A program made the translations under genes and the position numbers. From NCBI GenBank assembly GCA_022579005.1, contig MU401974.1:1-13012 (forward strand): a stretch of 13,012 bases of DNA, in the 5' to 3' direction. The stretch comes from Poronia punctata. Its lineage: Eukaryota > Ascomycota > Sordariomycetes > Xylariales > Xylariaceae. A model generated the notes under the pieces. It was given only the letters and a program-made list of their open reading frames with translations. It was not told the DNA's origin and searched no databases. Numbering within the stretch: position 1 is the stretch's first letter; every line of letters begins with the position of its first letter. Positions 1 to 6,960 of this stretch are shown here, in pieces.

Positions 1-4
1 ATTT

Positions 5-306
5 TATTAGCTAATGCTATTATTGCTAAGTTGCTATGCTATTAAGCTTTAATAATAATAATAAGCAGTATAAAACTTTTAATTATTAAAACTAGTATAA
101 ATAGCTAAATTGTATATATTAATTAATGTATGCATAAAAAAATAAAACTTTTTCTTTTTGCAAAATTTGTATATACTAAATAAGTAAAGAGGAACTTTTT
201 ATAAAAAGACCTTTTTCTTTATAGTAGTTCCTACTATAGCCGTATAACTTTTACTAAGTAGGCATTACATTAATTCCTATTATCTTATAACTTATTAGAT
301 TTAACA
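5..306 (-). repeat. RIP-mutated copia LTR, left copy (reverse orientation)
   Basis: This 302-bp stretch is the reverse complement, with scattered mostly transition differences, of 10439-10740. Read on the minus strand it starts TGTTA at 306 and ends CTAATA at 5. A canonical TG...CA LTR whose terminal CA became TA by RIP would look like this. The right copy leads into a recognisable Ty1/copia body, so this one is most likely an LTR of a second element running leftwards out of the window, or a solo LTR. Only four bases lie beyond its inner end, so the two cannot be told apart. The four bases do match the first bases after the right LTR, but in such A/T-rich DNA that means little. About 30 bp of unassigned DNA (307-336) separate it from the MULE duplication. 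Confidence 0.75.
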
Positions 307-336
307 AAAACCACTAGCCTACCCTAGGTACTTACA

Positions 337-345
337 TAATACCGT
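337..345. repeat. Target-site duplication of the MULE, left copy
   Basis: The nine bases read TAATACCGT. The right copy at 3739-3747 reads TAACACCGT. The single difference is C to T in a CpA context, exactly what RIP produces. A 9-bp duplication is typical of Mutator-like elements and fixes the ends of the transposon. Confidence 0.85.
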
Positions 346-516
346 TAGCCCATTTTCCTATACTATAGTTTTTACTAACCGTGCATTATCTTAAACCTAA
401 ACGGGTATAACCTAGACTAACACAGCTACCTATTTTATTTTGCACCTAGTTTCTATAGCAAAGCAGACACCCTCTTGTAGATCTATAAGTATAAAGGTAA
501 ATATATAGTTTGTTAT
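346..516 (+). repeat. MULE left terminal inverted repeat
   Basis: This is 171 bp, aligned without gaps to the reverse complement of 3568-3738. I count 14 mismatches, of which 13 are transitions and one (T/G near the inner end) is a transversion. The outermost base is T here and C in the right repeat, again a CpA-to-TpA change. The repeats would hold the transposase binding sites. Confidence 0.92.
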
Positions 517-570
517 TAAATTTAATCCTATTATAAATACTTCTTATCTACTAAAGCATTTACTAAATAA

Positions 571-690
571 CCTATTTACCTACTTACTTACTTACCTTTA
601 CCTACTTACTTTTTTTAACTTTTACTTTATAACCTTTACTTTTTACCTTTATAACTTATAACTTTTATAACCTTTACTTTGCAACTTTTA
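571..690. repeat. Subterminal low-complexity pyrimidine-rich repeat in the MULE
   Basis: A run of imperfect short units such as TACTTACC followed by ACTTTTACTTTATAACC-like units lies just inside the left inverted repeat. The units vary and no exact period holds. It is non-coding and belongs to the transposon's subterminal region. Whether it was a binding array before mutation or simple-sequence drift cannot be told from one copy. Confidence 0.5.
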
Positions 691-1138
691 ACTATTAACA
701 ATACTATTTTAATTATATTATTTTATTAAAATAGTTATATTTTTAAATTTAGCACCTTATATATATTATATATATATAATTTTTATACTTTTTTATTATA
801 ATCTACTTATTTTAGCTATAATAAAGTTACTTATAAAAGCTAAAACTATATTATTAAACTTATTGCTGCTTATATTTACATTTACTGCTAATATAACCTT
901 ATTACTACTACTTATACTGCTTATAGCTTTTTTACTAGCTTTTTTACTACCTACAAAATTAAGCTTTACTTTTTTTAATAAAAAATTTAAAACTTAGCAA
1001 TAATATATAATAGCTAATAGCTATATTATTTAAAAATCTTATGCTTTAAATAAGCAAAATAGCAAATATACTAGTTACTAAATTAGCTATACTATTAGTA
1101 GCTTAAAACAGCAAAGCAAAGCTACTATAAAAAAAACG

Positions 1139-3335
1139 TTTACTAAATCTTACTTAAAGTGCCCTTTTTACGCTGCTGCTAAGCTTTTAAAAGGCTTTAA
1201 GTTATAGTTATTTATAATTAAGCACTAATATTATAACTATAGCCTAAATTTTAGCACTTAGCAACACTACTCCTAAAAAATAACCTTAGCTATAATAGCT
1301 ATTATTTAAAATAATTTAAATAGCTTTACTTTTACTTAGTATATTTATAAAAGTATACTAGCAGCTAACTTAATTATTGCTATAATAAAAGCTAATATTA
1401 ACAACTTTATATTATAAAAAAAGCAAGAAAAAAGAGGCTAATATATAAACTACGCCTAGATTATTTACTTATTATAACAAAATAACATATAGCATAAAGT
1501 TAAGTACTATAAAAGCCAGGTTTTCTAGCTTTTTTAGTTGCTAGCATTCTTTTAAAAAATATAAAAGCACGCTTTTAAAGTTATACTGCTTAATAATACT
1601 TATAAAGTAAATATATATAATAAGCTATTTTTTAAAGTTATTAGTATAACTGCTATAAATATTAATTTTGCTATAGCTTTTAATATTTTAGCTAATAAAA
1701 AAAAAAAGTTTTATACCTAGGTTTTTTAAAAGCTAAACAGCTTTTATAAAAAGCTTAAAATCAACCTCCTTTTTATTACTATAATAAATAAAGCAAAAGC
1801 TACTTATAACGCTTTATAAGCTACCTAGCTAAGCACTTAATTATAGCTTTATATTTAGTATATAATAAATAACGTATACGCTAGCGTTTATAAGTAATAA
1901 AAAAGGCGTTTAAAAAAAAAGTATAAGCTTTTTTTTATTAACCAGCTTACTTTAAAAAAAAGGCTACCTTTTTAATAGCTTAAACGTATAAGTAATAAGT
2001 AATATAAAGCTATAGCTACCTTTTTAAAGTTACTTATACTTGCTAAAGTCTTTACTAATTAGCGCTAGCGCTAACGTTAAAAAGCTTACTAGCTTTTAAA
2101 AATTAACTATAATATTAATAGCGTTTTAACTTTTTTTAAGCTGCTAGCTTACTATAATATTAAAGCTAAAGCTATAAATTACTAAAATAACCTTTATAAT
2201 AAATTTATAAACTAACTAGTTATATTAGCATACTTAAGCAATACTTACTAGCAGCACTAAAATTAGTAAGCATAGTTTATAATTAAAAAATATTACAATT
2301 TTAGTACTTAAAGCACTTTTTAAGTAAAAAGCAGTTATATAAAGCTAAAATTATACTTTTAAAGCCTTTATACTACTAAATTCTACTTTTATAAAGCTAT
2401 ATTAAATATAACTATACTAAAAAAAAACTAGTTTAAAAAAGCAAAGCAATATTAGTTAAGCTATAAGCTTTTTTAATATAAGTATATAATATTTTTAAAC
2501 CTTTTGCTAAAAATTAAAGTTTTATAGCATGCTTTAAGTATAGCTTATAGTAAATACTAGGCTGCCTTTATAGCCTACTAAAAAAGCTAGGCTTTTAACG
2601 TTTATAATAACACTTTTAAAGCTTAAATAAGTATACTTTACTAACACTTTTTTTATTTATAAATATAAGCTGTTTAGCATAAAGATTTAAAGCACTAAAA
2701 AGTTTAAGTTAACACTAAAATAAAGTTAAAAATAAAAAATTTTATTTTTTACTAGCACTTATAAGTAAATTAAAGCTAGCTAGACCCTTTGCTTTTAATT
2801 AGTAATTTTTTAGTTACTAAAAAAAAAAGCAAAGCTAACCTTTGCAAAATATACTAAAATTAACTATTTTATACTTTGTTTAAGCTTTAAATATATTATT
2901 ATTATATTTTTAATACTTTAACAAAAAGCGTATACTTTGCTAGCATAAAGTAGCTTTAAAAAAAAAGGCTGCAAACCTTAAACAGCAGCAGCCTATCTAG
3001 CTACTAACCCTTATTTTACAAAGCCTAACAAAAAAGCCCTAGTACTAATAAATACCAAAAGCCGCAAAGCTGCTGCCGCCGCCGCCGTTTGCTATACCTA
3101 GGGCCCTAGCACTACTGCTACCGCTGCTGTTTGCAATTCCTAGGTCCTTAGCACCACTGCTGCCGCTGTTTGCAATGCTCTAGCACGCCTAGCTGCAGCA
3201 TTAAAAGCTATAAAAGCATTAGAGGCTATAAAGGCCAAAAGGGCTAAGAGGACTAAAGGGGCTAGAAGGACGCTTTTACTATATATAAGCACTTATTTAA
3301 AAACCGCAAGAATTGCGTTTTTAAGCTTATCCTAG
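1139..3335 (+). pseudogene. MULE transposase remnant, destroyed by RIP
   Basis: One frame (codon starts at 1160, 1580, 2600 and so on) can be read for about 1.5 kb without a frameshift. It is interrupted only by TAA/TAG codons of the kind RIP makes. In order it shows: a CPF-containing zinc-finger-like segment at 1160-1250, as in the WRKY/GCM1-type N-terminus of MULE transposases; a core motif at 1580-1715 with the pattern L-L-[D>N]-N-T-Y-K-x-N-x-Y-N; a second likely catalytic Asp now Asn at 1787; an Asn-Asn-Val motif near 1865 where MULEs have W-H-I-N-x-N-V; and a Cys-x11-Cys-x-His SWIM-like pattern at 2603-2647 with both Cys codons now Tyr. The tail (3042-3335) is an Ala/Lys/Arg-rich reading in a different frame, so its continuity with the core is uncertain. 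The original start codon is not identifiable. Confidence 0.85.
3079..3190 (+). repeat. GC-rich 42-bp tandem repeat inside the MULE
   Basis: Two full 42-bp units (3079-3120 and 3121-3162) and a shortened third (from 3163) each contain a GCTGTTTGC-like block and a CTTAGCAC-like block. Forty-two is a multiple of three, so the units encode a 14-residue Ala/Thr/Ser-rich repeat in the frame starting at 3042, with two in-frame TAG codons that fit RIP of CAG. This is the only part of the element that has kept a high GC content. Confidence 0.75.
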
Positions 3336-3567
3336 CCTTTTTAAAAGGCTTTATAAAAATAAAAAGTAGTTAATATATTATAAAAAAAGAAAATAAAGTT
3401 ACTTTTTAATTAGCATAGCAAGTTAATTTAATTTAGCGTTTTTTAAAAATACTAGTTTTATATAGCAATCTAGTATAGTTATTATATATACAAAAGTTTT
3501 AAACGTACTAAATTTTTAAACTTTAAGCTTTTTTTATATTAGTACTTATATTGTTTTCTTTTAAATT

Positions 3568-3738
3568 ATAACACACTATATATTTACCTTTATACTTATA
3601 AATCTACAAGAGAGTGTCTGCTTTGCCATAAAAACTAAGTACAAAATAAAATAGGTAGCTATGTTAGTCTAGGTTATACCCGTTTAAGTTTAAGATAATA
3701 CACAGTTAGTAAAAACTATAGTACGGGAAAATGGGCTG
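3568..3738 (-). repeat. MULE right terminal inverted repeat
   Basis: This is the reverse complement of 346-516 over 171 bp, with 13 transitions and one transversion. Its outer end, read inward on the minus strand, begins CAGCCCATTTTCCCGTAC and is less damaged than the left end. Immediately outside is the intact 9-bp duplication. Confidence 0.92.
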
Positions 3739-3747
3739 TAACACCGT
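3739..3747. repeat. Target-site duplication of the MULE, right copy
   Basis: The bases are TAACACCGT, probably the unmutated form of the duplicated target. Normal-composition DNA begins here without a transition zone. Confidence 0.85.
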
Positions 3748-4640
3748 CGCCTAACCTTATTGTGTCCAGAGATGCTAGCGGTGCTCAAGGTAACTAATTT
3801 TGCCAGTAATGCCACCCGGGGTTTCTCAGACTAGCGTAATCTGGATACTTCGTAGCCTTCAGTCTTGACTGTGACCAATTAAGGCATCTGGGAGCTTACC
3901 TTGAACGTGGGGGTGTCAAGGCCACATGACCAACATGCTTGTATTACCATCACGTCTCGGAGGTTTCAACTGACGAGTACATCCTACAAGTACTACTATG
4001 GATAAGGTACGAACCTTGCTTAGGAAAGTAACTACTATAATTAGGTATATAAGTACACAGGCCGTGTATGCTGGAGGTAGGAGCGTGTCTGTACCTACAT
4101 ATAGTGAACACAAAGGTAAGGTACAGATACATACTTACAATAGTTTGTTTCCAAGATCAGTTACAGGGACTTTCTACGCCTTCTTATACCTTCATGTAAG
4201 CGACCATGTCCCGGTCGAAAAACATCAGTTTATGTACATTGTTAGTTAACTTCCATTGATTCTATGAGTATGGTAATATTTATCCCATTTGGCTAGATAC
4301 GTAGCTTGTATACCTCTAGAAGAAGAAACCCACACAGATTAAGGCAGGTAGGTACCCAGTACCACCTGTGTGCTAAGCTATGCCTGACTTGGATACTTAG
4401 TCGACAGGGGCGGCTGCACCTAATCTCCGGTAAAAGGTGGACCCGCTCTCTGGACAACAAAAGTATCCTGTCCCCTGTAAACAACTTGGAAAAGCATCAC
4501 GTCACTGGCAGGTCTAAACTCTAATATCTTTTCATTCGAATGCCGTTTTTGACCAACGTTTAATTACGTGGCCTTTCTCCGAGTAGCTTTTGATACGCTT
4601 TGCAACAGTTGATGGATTATTTCCGAGCAAAACTGGAGCT
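3748..4640. other. Non-RIPped intergenic DNA, no gene recognised
   Basis: About 0.9 kb of ordinary composition lies between the MULE and the first gene. Open frames are short and unrelated to families I know. The longest is an ATG-initiated 83-codon frame at 3998-4249 (plus) with a good initiation context (A at -3, G at +4) but no recognisable motif, so I do not call it a gene. Short TAGGTA/TACCTA-type motifs recur (for example 4346-4354). No tRNA or 5S rRNA pattern was seen. The last part probably holds the promoter of the gene at 4726. Confidence 0.5.
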
Positions 4641-4661
4641 ATCATCTCTATCTTCTTTTCG
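4641..4661 (+). promoter_or_regulatory. Pyrimidine-rich tract upstream of the PIG-Y-like gene
   Basis: A CT-rich stretch (ATCTCTATCTTCTTTTC at its heart) lies 65-85 bp before the start codon. Such tracts commonly precede transcription starts in filamentous fungi. No clear TATA box was seen. The assignment rests on position and composition only. Confidence 0.3.
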
Positions 4662-4663
4662 AC

Positions 4664-4729
4664 ATGAGGGGAATCATCGTAGCAGCTCTTGCTCCTAATT
4701 CAGATCTACGACATATCACAGCCATATGA
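4664..4729 (+). promoter_or_regulatory. Upstream ORF overlapping the main start codon
   Basis: An ATG at 4664 opens a 21-codon frame that ends with TGA at 4727-4729. It overlaps the main ATG at 4726-4728 in an ATGA arrangement, and the second Met codon of the main frame (4732) lies just three bases after the stop. The upstream ATG has G at -3, a reasonable context. If the mRNA starts 5' of 4664, this would reduce translation of the main frame or force termination-reinitiation. The transcription start is unknown, so this is a candidate only. Confidence 0.4.
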
Positions 4730-5868
4730 CGATGGAGAACAGCCCTCCAGCCCAGTCTCCCAGTCCGGTGAATTCGGTAGATGCGCCTATCAGCCGTAAA
4801 CGAAGCGGTTCCGGCGGCAGTATTTTGTCCCGGTTTCCTTTCCTACGAACCCCCGAAAACAAATCGAATCCGAACGATTCTCGCTCGCTGCGATCGTCTT
4901 CCACAAGCGAGCAGGTTGAGCATCAGAATGCTCCCGATAAACCACCTCGTGCCTTCGCCGCCGCCCTGGCACAACAGTCAAGTACCCGTAGACGAAGAGG
5001 TTCTCTGAGAAAGGTAGCTCTGCTTGGCCGTGGCGCTGCCCGTGAAAAAAAGGAAACAAGGCCCGAGCCGTCTTCACAGCAGTCATTGAAACCAGAACCA
5101 CTCGCCATAGAGACGCCCCATATCCTGCGCCAGCAAATTCCTGTATTCGCGCCGACGGGTGCCAATCATTCCGCTAGTCCGGCGGGCCTCACTCAGGGGC
5201 CTATAATCGGTTTGGGGATATCGGACGTCACTCCGCGTCCGTCCATTGAAGGATCCGCACCGAGAGATGTGGGCGGAACCTCGTCCGTTCCAACCACGCA
5301 TAGCTTGCGCCAAAAGAGTTCCGTTGTCTCCTACACTTCCACCACAGACGAAGAGGATGGCGTCTCCATGTCCTTACCAGTACCGCCGTCGTTACAAACA
5401 GACCGGTCGTCTTTTTCTTCCAACTCTGCCACTTACTTCCAAGGGTCATCACATCGTGCTACATCCCCGGCGCACTCTATACAGCGCCGACGATCTATAA
5501 GCAAGCAGAAGTATGCCAAATCGCCTCTATCCCTACAAGGGCTGGCAACAGGGAGCCCGGCATTGGGCGGGATTGATAGCGGCCCTCATGACTACAGTGA
5601 GACCGAGTGGTGGGGATGGGTCCTTCTGGTCGTCACATGGGTTGTGTTCATCGTCGGTATGGGCTCTTGCTTTAACATCTGGAGCTGGTCCTGGGACGTT
5701 GGCTCCACGCCTTACGCGCCGCCTGAGCTTGAAGACGATCCCACGCTCCCCGTTGTGGGATACTACCCTGCTTTGATGATACTTACGTCTATCATGGCAT
5801 GGGTTTGGGTTATCGTTGCATGGGTTGGCATGAAGTATTTCAGGCACGCCAAGATCACTGGTGACTAG
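4726..5868 (+). CDS. PIG-Y/Eri1-like GPI-GlcNAc transferase subunit with long disordered N-terminus
   Basis: A 380-residue intronless frame. Residues 1-290 are Ser/Pro/Arg-rich and low in hydrophobics, so probably disordered. Basic clusters precede serines at 88-93 (RRRRGS) and 254-257 (RRRS), plausible phosphosites. The C-terminus has two membrane segments, about 296-318 and 346-367, joined by an acidic Pro-rich loop (APPELEDDP), and ends in W-V-G-M-K-Y-F-R-H (366-374). That ending matches the W-x-G-[MI]-K-x-F-R-H of PIG-Y proteins, the small two-helix subunit of the GPI-GlcNAc transferase that adds GlcNAc to phosphatidylinositol on the cytosolic ER face; yeast Eri1 is the counterpart and links the complex to Ras. 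Human and yeast forms are only about 70 residues, so the ~290-residue extension is notable. An in-frame TAA at 4696 makes 4726 the first possible ATG, but M3 at 4732 has the better context (A at -3, G at +4). The family call rests on motif recall; the gene itself is near certain. Confidence 0.82.
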   Translation: MTMENSPPAQSPSPVNSVDAPISRKRSGSGGSILSRFPFLRTPENKSNPNDSRSLRSSSTSEQVEHQNAPDKPPRAFAAALAQQSSTRRRRGSLRKVALLGRGAAREKKETRPEPSSQQSLKPEPLAIETPHILRQQIPVFAPTGANHSASPAGLTQGPIIGLGISDVTPRPSIEGSAPRDVGGTSSVPTTHSLRQKSSVVSYTSTTDEEDGVSMSLPVPPSLQTDRSSFSSNSATYFQGSSHRATSPAHSIQRRRSISKQKYAKSPLSLQGLATGSPALGGIDSGPHDYSETEWWGWVLLVVTWVVFIVGMGSCFNIWSWSWDVGSTPYAPPELEDDPTLPVVGYYPALMILTSIMAWVWVIVAWVGMKYFRHAKITGD

Positions 5869-6212
5869 ACTTGAGGCCCAAAATTCAATACCTCAAGCCG
5901 TTCCCACTGGAGTATACCTCTTAATAGGTGCATAGGGAATATGTGACGCAAGGCGTCGAGGGACTTGCTGTTATTTATATTCGGCAATTGTACATCAATA
6001 ATTAATACTAACCTAGCCATTATTACGAAAACTAAACGAAGATTCATAATCTAATTCTGAAACTGGCTTGGAAACAAAGCCAAGTAGTTCTAACTGACAC
6101 CGGCACGAGATGTTGAACAAAGGGAGCGGTGTAATATCGAGACCCTACTTTTCCTCGAATAATACCCCCGCAAACGCACACAACGTCAGTGCCTAGACTC
6201 AACAACGGATCA
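5869..6212. other. Intergenic spacer between the two genes
   Basis: This holds the 3' end of the PIG-Y-like gene and the upstream region of the next gene, both on the plus strand. No canonical AATAAA was seen; AT-rich stretches near 5965-6010 are the likeliest place for 3' processing. No other gene or RNA was recognised. Confidence 0.5.
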
Positions 6213-6254
6213 ATGAGTAAGAAGAGCGTAAAAACTCCCAGACACTGCGGCTAG
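6213..6254 (+). promoter_or_regulatory. Possible 13-codon upstream ORF of the second gene
   Basis: An ATG at 6213 opens 13 codons ending in TAG at 6252-6254, out of frame with the start at 6343 and 88 bases before it. It matters only if transcription starts upstream of 6213, which is unknown. Confidence 0.2.
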
Positions 6255-6287
6255 CCAGAACACTAATAGATCGAACCATTTCATCAA

Positions 6288-6317
6288 GTCTCGCTCTTCC
6301 TCCCCTTGTTCGACTCC
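6288..6317 (+). promoter_or_regulatory. Pyrimidine-rich tract before the second gene
   Basis: A CT-rich stretch (TCTCGCTCTTCCTCCCC at its core) lies about 30-55 bp upstream of the ATG at 6343. This is the usual position of a fungal core promoter or short leader. It is supported by composition and position only. Confidence 0.3.
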
Positions 6318-6342
6318 GTGATTGTCTGCCCGTCTTCCCGAA

Positions 6343-6960
6343 ATGGAACCAATAGAGACACGACCACTACAAAGACTAGCAGAGGGACGCTCTAGAAAGG
6401 CAAACAGGCTTCTCGAAGCGCGGGTCCGACGCGTCGCTGCTATCCGAAGAGAGATAATTTCCGAACTGCGCACCGTCACCGACCGCGTCCGCGAACTAGC
6501 CTTCGATCTCCGCCGACTAGACCCGGTACCCGGCCGGCCACTTGCACCGGAGCGGGATAGCAGGCTACTTATCCTTCGGGTCCTGGCTGCCGTGGATGAA
6601 CAGCGGCGGCGTTTTGTGAATTACGGACCGGGACAAGAACAAGAACAAGAACAAGCAGAGGTGGACTTGTTGTCTGTCTTTGCCGAGACGTTGGGCTTTT
6701 TGGACGAGGCCAGGGGCGTGTTGGCTTTCTGTCAGAGATGTGTGGATAAGTGGAATTTCAACCCCCAGAGAAGTGGAGAATGTTGTGGTGAGGTCTGTAA
6801 GGGTTTGCACGAGTATTTTCCCGGGCTGCGCGGACGACTGGGGGGAAGGAGGGGAATGTCGGAAGAGGATATGCTGGAGAAGCTCATTCGAGAGGTTGAG
6901 GTCGTGCCATATCGTGTTCAAGAGCCAAAGAGATGGAGGAATTATTCGACCTTTTACTGA
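6343..6960 (+). CDS. Uncharacterised 205-aa Arg-rich helical protein
   Basis: I do not recognise the family. The frame is intronless with GC-rich third positions, unlike surrounding non-coding DNA, which supports a real gene. A stop at 6319-6321 precedes the ATG at 6343, which has G at -3 and +4. Residues 7-60 are dense in Arg, Glu and Leu and look like a long amphipathic helix or coiled coil. A loop rich in Pro follows (61-70), then a helix (72-92), a Gln-Glu tract (98-104), a helix (107-130), and a Cys cluster C130-x2-C133 ... C147-C148-x3-C152 that could bind metal or form disulfides. There is no signal peptide and no membrane segment, so a cytosolic or nuclear site is likely. The C-terminus has an acidic helix (174-187). 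It lies 474 bp downstream of the PIG-Y-like gene on the same strand. An antisense frame at 6565-6984 is judged a shadow. Confidence 0.65.
   Translation: MEPIETRPLQRLAEGRSRKANRLLEARVRRVAAIRREIISELRTVTDRVRELAFDLRRLDPVPGRPLAPERDSRLLILRVLAAVDEQRRRFVNYGPGQEQEQEQAEVDLLSVFAETLGFLDEARGVLAFCQRCVDKWNFNPQRSGECCGEVCKGLHEYFPGLRGRLGGRRGMSEEDMLEKLIREVEVVPYRVQEPKRWRNYSTFY
6634..6655 (+). repeat. In-frame CAAGAA hexanucleotide repeat
   Basis: Three perfect CAAGAA units plus CAAG run in the reading frame and give alternating Gln-Glu (residues 98-104). The hexamer keeps the frame if units are gained or lost, so this is a possible length polymorphism within the protein. Confidence 0.8.

Larger units (their letters stand above)
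346..3738 (+). mobile_element. RIP-inactivated Mutator-like (MULE) DNA transposon, complete copy
   Basis: This is a 3,393-bp element with 171-bp terminal inverted repeats (346-516 and 3568-3738) flanked by a 9-bp target-site duplication. Long inverted repeats plus a 9-bp duplication are diagnostic of the Mutator superfamily. The interior supports this: a plus-strand frame carries an N-terminal zinc-finger-like motif, a DDE-type core and a C-terminal Cys/His motif in the MULE order. Cut-and-paste transposition would have been its activity, but numerous RIP stops and lost acidic residues make this copy non-autonomous. The whole element is AT-rich except for a GC-rich tandem repeat near 3061-3270. 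It resembles fungal Hop-type MULEs in plan, and I did not assign it to a named family. Confidence 0.92.

Noticed and set aside
346..3738. Tc1/mariner-type element with a TA target duplication
   Set aside because: A TA next to the inverted repeats first suggested this, but the 9-bp match TAATACCGT/TAACACCGT, the 171-bp repeats and the interior motifs fit a Mutator-like element.
1..3738. CRISPR array or mitochondrial DNA as the explanation of the AT-rich blocks
   Set aside because: No regular repeat-spacer pattern exists, and the transposon ends, target duplication and RIP-type stops explain the composition.
4790..5847. Several 70-100 codon frames on both strands inside the PIG-Y-like gene
   Set aside because: They overlap a long uninterrupted frame with a recognisable C-terminal domain and show no domains themselves.
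6322..6342. Extension of the second gene to a TTG at 6322
   Set aside because: Fungal nuclear genes rarely start at TTG; an in-frame stop lies at 6319-6321 and an ATG with good context is at 6343.
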